NCBI GenBank assembly: GCA_036023115.1
Contig: JAYKKT010000091.1
Span: 31,567,501-31,631,500 of the forward strand
DNA from: Brasenia schreberi
Lineage: Eukaryota; Streptophyta; Magnoliopsida; Nymphaeales; Cabombaceae
Length of the DNA stretch: 64,000 bases
Direction: 5' to 3'
A program made the position numbers and the translations under genes. Below are positions 45,301 through 58,982 of the stretch, piece after piece. The notes beneath the pieces are model-generated. The model was not told the origin of the DNA. It did no database searches and saw only the letters and a program-made list of their open reading frames with translations. Positions within the stretch are counted from its first letter, which is position 1. Every line of letters begins with the position of its first letter.

Positions 45301-48300
45301 CAAGAAAGAAAACCTACTCTCCTATTATCAGTTTCTACAATCTTTTGTTTAATTAAAATTTGCATTAGGGCATGAATATAATAATGTTGTTCTTCATTTC
45401 TTTTGAAAACTTTTAAATTTTTTAAAATTACAATCGTGTCACTGAAAAGTAATGAATAGACATGTCAGAAATGAGTAGGATCTGGTTTTCGACAATAGTA
45501 TTTATGTTAACCTAGTTACTCTAGGCCAATTAAACATATATGATAACATTATTCCATAAAACTTACCCGAGTGGGTATGCCATTTTATTCTCAAGTGCTT
45601 CCCTTGAGATTGTAAGAAATAAATATTTTTTTTATTACAATAGTGGGTCAAGTTGATGTTACAAAGCATGAGCTTTACCCAAGCCAAGTTTAGAAGAATA
45701 CTGAGCTTAACTTCCTCAAAAGGTTTAACGAGAATGTAGGATGAGAACTTCCCAGTTAGAGCTAATTGCATTCATGACACACGTAAAAGGATTTCCCCAC
45801 GCTTTTTTGTCACAAATTGGTTAAAGAAGATAAATTCTGACGTACTTCAAATTTACTGTGGAAAGAGTTAGCTTTGAGCATTCCCACCAACCTTATCGCC
45901 AAGTTTTTAATCTAAGCCCAAGGCTTGTTGCAAAAGACAAATATGATGACTGATTTCTCACCTTTTGTTCTTTCAACCAAACCGTCAAATCTTTCAGTTG
46001 CACTGGTGTGTTCTACGTAATAGGGTAAGGGCACTTCAAACTAAGGGTAAGCATGGTCGGTTCAATTTAATAATCAAATCAATTGAATAGAAAACTGAAT
46101 TATTTTTTAAATTGCAAACCAAAAGCGAACTGAATTATATAGACAATCGAATCGAATTGTTTTGGTCAGTTCAGTTTCATTATTCAATTAGGATAGTTAA
46201 CTAAATTCTAAGATACATAAATATACATAATCACAAAAAAAGTTATTAAGCAAAATAATCAGATTTCACCGTGTTCCTAATTATATCGATAATTGCAGTA
46301 GGCATCATCATATTTGAGTATGCAGCCTAACCACAAGGTCATTGATGCACATACGGTAATAAGGACTCACGTCGTTATTGTGGAGTTCCGGGTCATGCTA
46401 TGACCTAGTTTTGGACCTAGACCCGAACCAAGGTCTGTAAACAATAACTTCCAATCCAAGCGTTATTCGCGACGAAAATGCCTGATTGCTAGCATTGATT
46501 CCGTATGGGTTAGTAGATTTCGATTTTATCTTAGAAGATTGAGGAGTCACTATGATTCATTGGCGTTGAATCGGGCAAGAATCAGCCATCGTTGGTCCTC
46601 ATCATTGCCGAAAATTGATGAAAACGGTGTCGTGAACCACCACTGTTCTAATTTGGGGGAAACGTGTTCAAAGGGCATGTCTTATCGGGTCACTCTGACA
46701 CTACACGTATCGTGTTCTGTCCTGTTTTAATGATGTGTTGCGATGGGATACGTGTTACATTTATGAATTTATGTTACATTAATAGTTTTGGGTCAAGCAG
46801 GTTTTTATTGGGTTATAAACGGATTTTTGGGTCATGTTATGTGTATCAAAAGGGGGGTTTGAAACAAGTTCCAAGTACAAGATTGAACACAGAACTTGTT
46901 TAGGCTGGTTTAGGTTCTTTGTTGACCCAAGGGTATAAAATACCTACTGCAGTATACAGTTTGGGTCAGAAATAGATCTAGGTAGTAGTTTGGATTCAAT
47001 ACAACCTATTTGGATCTATGTTAGTTTTTTAGTAGTGACAAGAGCAGCCCAGTGGTTTAGGGATTGGATTTATGTGTTCCTTTAAGTAGATGGTTATATA
47101 TTTCTTAGTAGAATCATGTTATAAATTATTTTCCTTCTTTTGAATGATTTAGATGTGCATGATTATTAAATATTTTATTGATGCCTCTTTGATTATATTT
47201 GAATTATTTGTTATCGGATATGCTTTTGAGATAAACTTGTTATAATTTGGTTGATAATGAGTATGATTTGTTATGCATATATTTGATAATAAAAACTGTG
47301 ATTATGGATTTGGATGGAACATAATATAGTGTAAATCTATGAGCCATACTTATATATTTGTATGTGGGTCTCTAGAGACTTAAAGGTCCCTGGTACAGCT
47401 CCTATGGTTTTGGGGCAAACTTAATATGTATGATAACTATCAAAACTCATAATGATATGTGTGTCTAGTTGATTGGAAAGCATAATTAAAATAAAAATAT
47501 TGATTGTTCTAAAATGTCTATGAAACATGCTTATTTTTAGTATGACTTTTAAGGAGTTTGCAATTTTTCTATTCCACTATGAGTCAAAGCTCACCTATTA
47601 TTTTATAGTTTATCCTAAAGCTAGCACTTTAAAGGTGCAGGGTACCGAGTAGCAGATTTGTTGGAGTTATATCTTAAGATGGTATGACCTAGTGTAAGAC
47701 TACCTTAGGTTTGTTGTTGATAGATTCCTTGAGGATTATGTCGGTGGACCCCAAATTATTTAGAGCATGCTTCTTAAACTTTGTAGTAATATGGATTGTA
47801 TTGGCTATGCTTGGTTGTCATTATTATTATTTATGCTCATATCCATGTGAAGAGCATCCACGTGGCATCGACTTGAGTCATGTCGTAGGCATAAGGCATG
47901 TGGGTGAGACAATTATAGTGGACATATTCAATAACAACTGTCTAATTCATCATCTCTTAATTCATTTTTCACATAATTCATTTTCAGACCATGTGAGAGA
48001 CAGACAACAATCCTTATTTGCAACAATATAGGACCAAGGTAAGATGCTAGGAGGCCAAGGCCTTGGAATCATCACACTTAGTCGTATTATGAATTCGATT
48101 ATTCAGTTTATCCGGTTTTAGACCTTTGAAACCGAACCAAACTGGTAAATGAATTTTTTATCAAAATTGTGAACCAAAACTGAACCGATTTTCAATAGAA
48201 CCGAATAAAATCAAAAACTTTGATTTGGTTTAGTTTAGTTCAGTCATTGGGTTTTAACAGAGATACTCTCCCCTTTCTAAGCATAGAGAGAAGGTTATTC

Positions 48301-49916
48301 TTCTCTCATTTGCACTTGCCTTTTTCTTGATAAACAGAACGCTGGGGGTGAAAATCCTCTTATCGTATTACTACTTAAGAAGGATGTCTCATGCAAGGAA
48401 CCTAAAAGGCCAGCTGACTTGGTGGTTTCGTTTTCCACCAAACCGATTTGGTAACCAAGTTAAACGTATGTGATAGCAATTACGTTGCGATGCGTTCAAC
48501 TTTTAAAATCCTATTTCTAGAACTAATCATGAACTAGAGCAACTAGATTTCCTTAATTTTGACTAGAGGGATCCACTCAGTCAAATGGATGGAGTTTGGC
48601 TTCAACCAATTGAACGATGCCCCTTAACTTAGCACAAGCTCGCTGCGGTTGACCGCGACGAACCCAGGCTCAAGCAATAGCTCGACTGTACCTGTTATTT
48701 TGTTTTCCTTTTTCTCAGAGGAGACTTCCTTCGATACTCGGGGCTGCATCTAACTTCACCCTTTCCATTCTGCCTAAACAAGTCCTGCCAAGTTTGCATT
48801 GATGATGCGATTAGTTGTTAAACCTTATCAATTCCATAATTTATAAGCTTATATCAATCACTAGAACAAAATATTAGTCTAGTGACGCTCCATTGATAAA
48901 CGTTGAACATACTGGTCTTTTAATTGAATTGGCAGTATATACGAAGTTGAATGACACAACGCCAGAAAAGGTTTGTCAGTGATTGTACCGGCGTCATTTT
49001 AAACCTTGAATTGGCACCACCAAGATGACCATAGTGGAAATGTTGGAAAGCCTACTTTTACATAGTATTATGTAGTTGACAGGTTTAAACTAACACGATT
49101 GATATACACACACCCTTTCTACTATCTACACACTTTTTTAAAGTTCTTAAAATACCCTTAGTTATTTTAAGTATTTGTCAAATTACCCATCACACGAAAA
49201 ATACATGTTCCTTCTCTCTCCTCTTACACTACCGGCATCCACCCTCATTTATGCCCATTTCTCCATTCATTCTTCTCTTCCTGGCCCATTCCAAAAACCT
49301 ATTACTCGATTTACGGTCATTTTTATCAAAAGAATGGATCAAAATCAATTGAAAAGGAAGAAAGAAAAAGAAAAAGAGGATAAGAAAGGCTTATTTAAGG
49401 GGGATTCATCGATTTATCGATGTATATTGTTAATTTGGTTTTGGTTTCTTATTTTTTAGTTGATTTGAATATTTTTTGTCGATTTCTCGTGAGTTTTTTC
49501 GGTTCAATATGTGCCTCAAGCACGTCTCCCCTACGCAGGAGATGCGTTTGGAGTACAGGTCTCTCTTGGTGGAAGATGCAACCTAGATACATCTCTCTTG
49601 TTTTGATTTAGTTAACTAACATAGGAAACACAACATCGCATCATATGAAGGATGCTCTTGCGTACGACAATGAGGAAAAGAAGACATTATGGCAGAAGTC
49701 GAGATTACTCCCTAGCTTTGAAGATCACATTGCTTATAAGATCTAGTAGAAATAGATAATTTCTAACTTAAGTAAAATTTTATATTCGATATCAATACTC
49801 ACTGTTTCAACTGACTATATAAATGTATATTTATAGACAATACGAAAAGTGGTAACAACCTATACAATATATTGTTGGCATAACATGACCAGTGAAGATG
49901 ACGGATGTGAGACTCG
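42384..49916. other. Anonymous AT-rich DNA
   Basis: About 7.5 kb with no supported gene. Open frames of up to 109 codons (for example 43438-43767 minus) lack any family signature. A CT-rich zone spans 42940-43330. AACC/GGTT-rich islands are at 42750-42900, 46040-46200 and 48110-48250. A stretch near 47570-47960 looks like the 3' part of an LTR, but no borders were found. Confidence 0.55.
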
Positions 49917-51170
49917 ATAATTGGTTGAGATTACAAATATGAGTGGGTTGATTAGGGAGGCGAGTTTGTTATATGAAGTTATAGACCATAGGTTTTTGAC
50001 TGCTTTTATCAAGTATTGACAACCAAACACAAATAGCTTCTACATAAATGACTATCATACTTCATGATGTCTACGAGATACGTGGTCTTTCAACAGAGGA
50101 ATAACTTATTACTTTATTACAAGAGATTATGGCTATAAGGAAGGAAAACATTTTGAGTGATATATTGGAGATGAACATCGATGAAATAGTATTAGAGATT
50201 AAGTTCAGGGTCATTATGTTTGAGGTACTCCAAACTAATTTTTCAAGAAGGAGAGTTAGTAATGAAATAAAGTTTTATTATATTTATTATATGAGTTAGG
50301 TTATATATTATATTAAGAGAAGTCTAGATATACAATATCAATAATGATCATGCATCTATTGATACATGATGTTTTAAGAGTTAGCAGTTATGCATAAAGT
50401 GTAGCAATATTAACCTATTTATATAGACAACTAATAAAGACATCACAAATAAAAGCACAACTTAGTAGACATGCTTCCTTGCTCCAAGTAAGAATTTATA
50501 CTATTATTGTTTGCTATAATATCTTTCATATAGTTATTTTTCATAATTTAACAAGTTATATTATTTAGTTGTACGCATGGATTTATGAGTATTTCCTAGC
50601 TTTTAGAGTTAGCATATAACTAGAATGGCTTGATGGAGAACCATGAGTACGCCGATAGTTGGAAAATATGTCACATATAATATCTTATTGATCGACTTAC
50701 TAAATACAATAAGCAATTGGATTTAATGATGGTAGAGAAAGTATTTTATGAAACAACAACCATGTTAATCTTTTAATTAAACACAACCTTATATGTTATA
50801 CATTCTTATATTTTATTTTATGTAATGCAAATTGATTAATAGTCATATAGTTCTATAAAAGACTTAGATTGTAATCCATATAAGTTGTTCATATACCACT
50901 GATGCATTTGTTGTGTAGATGTTGTACAACCTTATATTCTAGATCGTTTAGTTCGACTGTTCGATCATCGTCAAGGCATCTTAGTTGTGATGATAAGGCT
51001 CTCCATTCCAAATAGACCTACAAAGGCTCATGCATATAAGGTACGATATGAGTCATGTGACGCTACTTAGGAGGTACAATGTTTTGAGCTTGAATACTTT
51101 GGCATCTCAATATTGTATCCTCATAAGTGTGACGAGTTGTACATTCCTCGGAGCATCAATTTATTTTGAA
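49917..51170 (+). pseudogene. Fossil plant-mobile-domain (PMD) gene
   Basis: Scattered pieces in shifting frames follow the order of the plant mobile domain, found in transposon-related and MAIL/MAIN-like proteins. An IDHRFLTAFIKY..QPNTNSFY piece (about 49977-50045) and TIILHDVYEIRGLSTEE (about 50051-50105) match the TxTLxDVxxLxGLxxxG block. ILTYLYRQLIKTSQ and SRHASLLQ (about 50408-50490) follow, then LYAWIYEYF (about 50570) and ILDRLVRLFDHRQGI (about 50935). Stops abound. It is either a MULE-captured copy or a dead host gene. Confidence 0.55.
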
Positions 51171-51305
51171 AGATTTTGTTAGGTAATTACATCTAACTCA
51201 TTCAACTTTAGTTAGGCAACACAATATATTATTCATGTAGTATTTTTAATTTTATTTTGCTTTGATTATCATACTAACTTTTCTCATAACTACTTTCTGA
51301 TACTA

Positions 51306-51770
51306 CCATCCTACCTTGATACATAGGGATGGCAATTTTCACCCACCTTACAAGTACTCACCCTACCCTACCCCATGTGGGGCAGATTTTTTAGGGAAAA
51401 AGCATGGCCTATTGTGGGGTGGGGTATGATAGGGAAGACCCATATGTATGGTGGGGGAGGGAAGGGTAGGGTTAGGTTTAAGGTAAACCTGTCCCGATAT
51501 ATATAGTATTATATATACATGTTTGTTTATAAGTATATTTTTTACATATAAATATACATAATATTAGTTTAACAATATAAAATATTATAAACATTTTATA
51601 TTTTATGTAAAATATATAATTTCAAATGTTTTTCCTTTTTTACAAATATTTTTATACTTTGAAATAGGGTGGGATCAGGTTGTAAGCAGAAAGTGAGGGG
51701 AGGTACAGGTTTGATGTCTCACCTGAAATATAAGTGTACCTCACTCCAAAACAATTTCATTGTCCATCAC
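51306..51770. repeat. GGGATGGCAATTTTCACCC-type dispersed repeat
   Basis: Starts AGGGATGGCAATTTTCACCCAC, continues with GTGGGG/GGGGTAGGG runs, an AT-rich core at 51500-51660, and a second GGGGAGG run. This layout is common in dispersed plant repeats, but no terminal repeats are proven. Confidence 0.4.
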
Positions 51771-51949
51771 TTCTCCTACCAAGGAAACCTGTCTACACAA
51801 AGAGTAGACAGAACAAGGAGTTCTTGAGAGGTAGAGAGATCATGCCCTAAGAATGAAATGGGAGGAGATCGGAGGAAGAGAGTTGATCAACAATAGTTTT
51901 ATATTAAGATTTCTTTTTCTTTTTTGTGCTTGTTGGTCTACTTGTAGCT

Positions 51950-52240
51950 CTAGGCTAATACATAATGGAGCATTAGACGTCCAATCTCCTTGATATACTT
52001 CAATTATTTGAAAACCCTAAAACAAGATTCAACAACACTCAATATGAAAGCTACTTTGGTGACATCTAAATAGCCACCAAAGGTGCCAATAGGTAAAATC
52101 GAACACTAAATAGCCACCTATTCCACCAAAGGTGCCAATAGGCTAATACATAATGGAGCATTTAGTGCTTTCTCCACTAAATAGACACCTATTCCACCAT
52201 TGTCAGAGGTGCCAATAGGTAAAATCGAACACTAGAGGCC
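51950..52240. repeat. Short local repeats
   Basis: CACCAAAGGTGCCAATAGG, ACTAAATAGCCACCTATTCC and GGCTAATACATAATGGAGCAT each occur two or three times, scrambled rather than in simple tandem. Confidence 0.7.
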
Positions 52241-52393
52241 ACGGTAAGTCATGATGATCATGAAAGTTCCTTCTCAGATCCCACCAAAGACAACTTTGAA
52301 GTTGAGCTTTGAAGTTCCTATTCTTCATGTAAGAGCAACAAGCAGTTCCTCACTCTTTTGGTCTTTTCACAATCCCTCAATATATGAACTAAG

Positions 52394-53030
52394 TGTTGAA
52401 AGTAACCATAGGGTTAAATATATAAAGAGGCAATATACAATGACGATTAACATGCCCATATCAAAACAAAGATCGAGATAAAGTCATAAGCAAATAGTAC
52501 AAAAACCAAGCAACTAAATGAAATTAGTAAAGTATTTATCTAATTGAATCATCCTCATAGACTTACTTTAGAGAAATCAATGCCCTACTATTAGGTATGT
52601 ATGAGTATCAATACCTTTCTTTCATTATAAAACAATCACTATGAGAGTACAAATCTCAAATCATCATTTTCGACCATGTTGCAATAGCCTAGCCTATTGG
52701 AGAGCACACAAGTGCCTTTGATTTGGATGTATTTTCTTTATTTTTGAGTGTACATATAACTTATGATTTTAGCAATCATAGTATACTGAAAATAATTTTA
52801 GCAATTATAGTCATGTTATCATAGTATATTGAAATTACAAGAAGTGACTTTTTTACCATAGGTAAACTAGATATAAGTCTCTTAAGTCATTTAGTTTACA
52901 TTCTAATTTCATTCAAAGCATAAAGTTCTACTGTAAAAGTAGAACAAGATAATGTAGTTTGTTTCTTTGATTTTCTAATAATAGCACCACCACCCAAAAG
53001 AAATGTATATATAGAGATCCAATTATCTTT
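52394..53030 (-). mobile_element. copia fragment: partial 3' LTR plus RNase H remnant
   Basis: 52394 to about 52720 matches the U5 side of the LTR at 41529 (for example TTAGAGAAATCAATG, GTCATAA). 52750-53030 matches the RNase H part at 39620-39850, including the CAAGAAGTGACTTTTTTACC stretch. Same family and orientation as 37259-42383. Confidence 0.75.
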
Positions 53031-54170
53031 CGTTTCATTCTTGGCTCTCGTCGTGTCTGATTTTATGGGACTTTTTTGACCTTGTTGGATCTCGGCATGC
53101 TAACAATAGTTAGAACCGGTGCACGTGACATACTTGAGTCTGAACCAAACTTGGTTGGTTTGGAACATATTGTTGCTCAAAAGAACACCTTGAATGATAT
53201 GGTAATCTCATTGTTTCAGGTGTCAGCGTGTCACAAGGTACTAACCTATGACCCTCAAGATGAAACATTTGAGTTTGTTCATGATTGAGTGAGCTGAGGG
53301 CAATGTTAGGCCTTTTCAAGTTCATTAGCCTACAAAAAATTACCATGATTGAGGCTTTGGTATCTTTTTTAAACCATTGTCGAGTTTTGATCCAAATTAG
53401 TTACAAATCGATAACTTTCCTAATTTCAACTTATCTCTGGATGAAAATCAGTTCAATTCTAGAAAGCTTGATAGGATCATGATGTTTTGGTTATATCTCC
53501 CTTGATATAACTCTAATTGATGCAATGGACTAAATATGTAGACTTATCAAACTAGCCCAAAGTTGGTTGATTCTATTTTTTTGTGATTTTTTCTATTTTA
53601 TTAGAATCTTTGATAAGCTTTGCTTATTTTTTCTATAACTCTTCCGTTTGAATTCTGATTTGCATGATTCTTTATTTCTTAGAAAGAGAATACACATTTC
53701 TTTCGAAAGAATCAAAATCATCCAATTCCAACTGGAATCAGTTATAGTCTTTTCTTGAGAAAGTGTACTTAGTTGAGGGTAACCTCAGTGCTTCTGACGT
53801 GGTTTGATTGTTTCCTCCATATTTCAATCATCTAAACTTAAATTTAATTGATTCTTAATCCATTGGAAGTAGGCAAGATAAGCTTTTGAGATGTCCGAAG
53901 TTTATCATGGGCTCATAAGTTTTTTATTATGAATCACTTATGAACCCATGATAAATTTTTAGTAAGTTGAAAACCATGAATTTGATTATGCAACTAAATG
54001 CAGGAAGACTAAACTTAAAATGAGAAATAAAAGAGAGAAAACTAAAATTTTATAAACAAAGCAACTATAACTAAGAATTAAAAGCTGGTTTGGCAAATGC
54101 TATGCAAACCTAAGGAACAAAAGGTTTTGTGGATCATGAATCTTCGAATATTTAAGTGAGAATACATATA
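53031..54170. other. Anonymous DNA
   Basis: No supported gene; short frames only (for example 53076-53288) without family resemblance. Confidence 0.5.
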
Positions 54171-54400
54171 TATAAGATGGTTTGGACTTTGGAGGTTTGT
54201 TACGCAACTAGAGAACCTGAAGCATGGGTTCTAAGCAGAAAGTATGGAGCACCTCAAGATCTTTGATATGGTGTCACATGTGTGGTGTTTTGAACTTCAT
54301 TGACAATCATGTATGGTGGATGGTGGATAATACTCAACAAGCAAGGTTCTGGTGTGACAATTGGATAGAATCTATTGATTTCCAATAACATCTAGAGAAG
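54171..54400 (+). pseudogene. L1-type LINE reverse transcriptase C-terminal fragment
   Basis: In shifting frames the sequence reads like the plant L1 C-terminal block: a FGLWRFVTQLENLKHGF-like piece and then WWMVDNTQQARFWCDNWI, corresponding to the usual GNG..xxFWxDxW motif. Too short and damaged to be functional. Confidence 0.45.
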
Positions 54401-54749
54401 TCATTGCCAGAAAAACTCACATAATGGATATTTTGAGATGCTATTAGTGGTAATTCTAGTTGAAATTTCTCAACACTATGAGAATTCCTTCCTTATACAT
54501 GATGAAGAGTCGGGGGGGGGTTAAATTGTGGTGGATCCTGTCTTGTACTCTCGAGCATACCAGCCCCACCTTTGTGTGAACTCATATGAAAGTGGCAGTG
54601 GCCTTAATGGGTTCTTTTGTTTCTCTACCTTCGTTATCATAACAAACTACTTACTAACTCAGAATGAGAATGCAAACACATACTAGTTGATTATGTTTGC
54701 TCAATATGTTAACAGAGTCAAGAGGACTCAGTGGTTAGTAAATGTTTGT
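54401..54749. other. Anonymous DNA
   Basis: No gene seen; contains a run of nine or more G at about 54513. Confidence 0.5.
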
Positions 54750-55565
54750 TGTGCCTAATCAAGCCTATGTAACATTAATTACATTTAGTTTATGATATGT
54801 ACTCCAAAATGCTTAATTTGATATATCTTTGATAAATATGAAAACCCAAAAGTGTTAGTCATTTGTGTATGAGGGCTTGTGCATGTGAATACCATTAAGT
54901 ATTATTTAGTATCATATTGATGATTAAAACAATCCCACATATCCTTTTATATAGATGGTAGCTCATGAACTTTAGTTCAAAGAGCTTGAATAGGACATGG
55001 AAGACCACACACGTGTGCGCGTAGCTAGGCACGGGTTTGGGTTTAGTTTTTTATATTCTTTTTAGACAAAAAAGTTTTGATAGACCTGAAGAGGAACAAC
55101 TCTTTGAGCATATCTGAGGATTCGTTGTTTTTATTATAAAACCCTTATTAGGGTCCCTTAATCAAGAGTTGTAGAAAAATATATTAAAAAAGTTGCACCC
55201 TCCTCTTCCCCTCTCAGTTCCTTTCTTTGGGCTTTGAGGTGACTATTCTGCTCTTCAGTTGGCTAGGTGAGTGAGGCATGGCTGAAGATGACTCAAGTTG
55301 AGGTACTCTCATCAGGTGACACTTTTATCTTGGGAGAAATGCACTCATACTCATGCATGCCTAATAGCAAAGAGTTGATTTCTCTAAAGCAAGTTCATGA
55401 GGACGACTCGATGAGATAAGTATTTTACTAATTTCATTTGGTTGCTTGGTTCCTGTATTGTTTTCTTAGAGCTTTCTTTGGATCTTTGATTTAGGTTGAT
55501 GGTGGCATGTTAATCTTTATTGCATATTACTTATTTATGCATGTAGCCATATGATTACTTCTAAC
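54750..55565 (+). repeat. copia 5' LTR
   Basis: Shares long blocks with the reverse complement of 41529-42383: GAGGGCTTGTGCATGTGA, TCCTTTTATATAG, GGTAGCTCATGAAC, TTAGTTCAAAGAGCTTG and, near the end, TTGCATATT...TTATGCATGTA. The exact ends are uncertain by about 10-20 bp. Confidence 0.75.
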
Positions 55566-55849
55566 CTTCTTAGAGAAATCAATCATAGCTAGCATGTCGT
55601 TTATTTCTTTACGACCTAAGGTTGATATGATCTTTATGTAGGAAAAGTTTGTCTCACCCCACTTTAAAACTTGGCAACATATGAAAAATCTGATTATTCA
55701 TGTTAGGGTTACATATATTTATTTATTCAGATTATTTCTAACCTTAAATGCTCAGATAAATCATCAAGTGGAAGGAGCAGGACACCCTATACCATTGTTA
55801 TATTCTACTGACATTATCAAATATATTATTTAATGTATATAATTCTTTC

Positions 55850-56420
55850 ATTTTCATGACAACGAAAGATACGTGGGCTACCTTGGATCAGAAATAAAAT
55901 ACTAAGTTCCCCAAGTCTTGAAAAGTATTATGTGACTAAGTTCTTTAAATACCAAATGGTAAAGGAGAAATATGTGACTGAACAAGCGCATAAGTTTTTG
56001 TTTCTGTGTCATGATCTTTAAGAAGCAAACATAAAGCTTTTTGATAAGTTTATCGTCATGTATATTATTAAAAAGTTACCTAAGTCTTGAAAGGACTTAG
56101 ATTTAGATCTCAAATATAAAAAGTATAATATGATTATAAATTATCTCATAATAAACACAACAATAGAGGAAGAGCATAGAAGATAAATCAATTATGTCTA
56201 TTGACAATAACCCTAAACTGAACCTAACTGTCGGAATGAAACATATTAGAGATCTTAAGGGAAATCAAAATATAAACCAAAAGTCAATATCTAAAAGAAA
56301 CCAAAAAACAAACAGTGTTGAATTTATAATTAGGTTGGACATTGGTCTAAGGAGTCTCCCTACAAGAAAGCCAAGAAGCTTGTAACCACTCAAGAAGCAT
56401 TGGTCAACATTGTTATGAGT
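55850..56420 (+). pseudogene. copia gag, broken
   Basis: Recognisable as KMVKEKYVTEQAHKFLFLCHDL-like and RKDLDLDLKYKKYNMIINYL-like pieces of the UBN2-type gag, followed at 56194-56385 by a degraded zinc knuckle (FIIRLDIGLRSLPTRK in place of CxxCGKxGHxxxxC). Confidence 0.6.
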
Positions 56421-57039
56421 ATATATCTATTAAACACAAACTCCTATCTATTTATGAGTCACATTACTAGATTGTAGGCACTATAGCAAATGTATACATA
56501 TATCTTAATTGGTCTTTTTTTTCATCTTATTAGACAGTGTATGACATAACTATGATCTTAAGGGATCATTCGATGGCATAAGTCAAGGGCGAAGTTCGTA
56601 TGAATTTTATTCCTTTGTGAAAGGTTTTGACTCTTTAGGGAGTTAGGAATAAACCTATGATTCGTCTGAATATCATGAGTGGTCCGATCTTAGTTAGGAA
56701 GGGTTTAAAGTTATATTATAAATATAATAAATTTGTAATTATACATCCAAGTATTGGGTGTTTCTTTGGTAAAAACTATTTATGTGATGTAGATGACCTC
56801 TTTAAAATTCATATTGAACCTTCTACAAATTTTAATGATAATAATGACTATTATTCTCTATTGATTTCAATAATGAATCGTATGATATATAGCATGAAAT
56901 ATTCGTTCATGTTAATTTTGATTTAATAAAATGAATGACAAATTTGAATCTCATTCTTAAGACTGTTAGACAGAAAGCACAAATATGAAGTATGTGTGAA
57001 GATGCAGTAACCTAAGAAACTTTTCCATTTTGTTAATCA

Positions 57040-58945
57040 AAAATCTATTTTTTTTATTTAGTGTGTACTATTTGTGAATTCAATGGGATGACAACTAGAG
57101 ATAACAAAAGATCTTTTATGATTGTAGTGGATACTATTACGTTTAGCTACTTAAACATAAAGATGAGGCTTTAAAAAAGTTTCAAATTTATAAGAATGAA
57201 GGTGAAAATGAAATTGGTAGGGTACTTAAATGATTAAAGTTTGATAGGGAGAGAGTATTTACCTCAAATATTTTCATGAATACTATTCAAATATCGGTAT
57301 TGTACAAAAGGTTATTGCTCCCTATTCAATCAATCGAATGAGATAACTGAATGTTAAAATAGAACTATGCATGATATGATTAATGTTTTACTATAGAGTT
57401 ATCGACTACTTATACATGTATAGGGGAAACTTTGAATATGACTTACCATATACTAAATAGATTTCTTCATAAATATAAGAAAAGTAGTCATTTTGAACTC
57501 TAGAGGGATCAAACAACCAATCTAAAATATCTTAAAGTGTGGGGTGTACTAAAAAAGTACTTATCTCATAACATAAGATAAATAAATTAAAATTTAAAAG
57601 AGTTGATGTCATATTCTTGGGTTATGTGGAAAACTATTTGTGTATATTTTGTTGGTCATTAGATCTAATGTATTTGAAATATATGTCAAAACTATTATAG
57701 AACTTCGTGATGAGACATTCTTTGACAATGTGTTTTTCATGAAAACTGGTGTCTTAAGTATGTCACAGAATTAGAATATGGTTTTATTTTTTATTATGTG
57801 GAAAGGATGACAAATATTGAGGAGATCGTAAATGTGTTATTTCTAGATAAGAGGATTTTGAGGAAATAATTGAACCAAGGACGAGTAAATATGTTAGGAC
57901 ATCTAAAAGTTTTGGAAGTGAGATAGTCACTTTCAATGTTGAGGATGATCATGTTATCTTTGAGTAGGTTATAACCTCACTTAATGTTAAGTTTTGAAAG
58001 GAAGTCGTTAATAATGAAATTTGAGAATTGGTTGATTTGCCTTTTAGTTGTTCTACAATGAGATATAAATGTATTTTTAAGAAAAAAATGAACATAAACA
58101 CGATAATAAATAAGTATAAGGCTAAGTTAGTTGTCAAAGAATATATACAAACAATTATTTTGATACATATTATGTTGTTTCTTGTATGACTAAAATTTGA
58201 GTGCATATATCATTGACATCCATGTATGATGTCACAATCTATCAAATGGATGTAAAAATTATTTTCCTACATGAAGACCTCCATGATAAAATATATATGA
58301 AACAACAAGAGGGTTTTGTGCCTTGTAGGAATAAAATCCATGGTGTGCAAACTTATTAAATCTTTATATGGATGAAAATAAGCTCCTAAGCAATGGCATG
58401 AAAAATTTGATTGTGTCACATTACCTTTTAACTTAATTTCTAATTAATTTGATAAGTGTGTCTATTGCAAAATTATCAATGATGCATTCATCATTTGTCT
58501 TTATATAGATGAGATTTTATTCTTTGTTCCTATATAAGAGTTGTTAATGAGAAAAATCTTTTTTTATGTAGTAAATTTGAGATAAAATATATAAGCGTTA
58601 AGATGATTTTATGACTTAAAATAACAAGGTCATGGTATAGTAATCTCTTAGTCTCATTATATTGAGAAAATCTTAGAGAGATTTGAATATAGAATATGTA
58701 GACATATTAAGATGCTATATAATCCATTAACGACCTTATGCAAGAATGAGAGTGATATTTTTGTATCTCAATTAAGGTAGTCTTAGATTATCAAAAGTTT
58801 GATGTATCTAACTAAATGTATACGACCAAACGTTGTAGTAGATACACAACTCTAGACAGAGTATTTTGGTATTTCGAGGAAATTATTTTCCTTGGGTTAT
58901 CGTATAGAAAATATTCTTTTGTCCTCGAGGGATATAGTGAGATCC
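57040..58945 (+). pseudogene. copia integrase debris and reverse transcriptase, broken
   Basis: RT blocks: YKAKLVVKEY, YQMDVKIIFLHEDLHDKIYMKQQEGFV, KSLYG then stop then KQAPKQWHEKFD, LYIDEILFF, MYLTKCIRPNVV, and the linker RVFWYFEEIIFLGLSYRKYSFVLEGYSE. The last piece (58854-58938) is in the TRM5 reading frame. Integrase is barely visible at 57040-57500. Confidence 0.8.
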
Positions 58946-58974
58946 ATAGATTGCCACGAACTCAAGAAGTGTCG

Positions 58975-58982
58975 TATAAAAA
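58975..58982 (+). promoter_or_regulatory. Candidate TRM5 TATA box
   Basis: TATAAAAA about 105 bp upstream of the ATG, between the end of the copia remnant and the coding start. No other core-promoter signal stands out. Confidence 0.4.

Larger units (their letters stand above)
54750..58945 (+). mobile_element. Ty1/copia element, same family as 37259-42383, 3'-truncated
   Basis: The 5' LTR (about 54750-55565) is followed by a gag remnant, integrase-region debris and RT. It ends inside the RT-RNase H linker near 58945. RNase H and the 3' LTR are missing, and the TRM5 gene begins 140 bp further on. Orientation is opposite to the sister copy. Confidence 0.85.
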
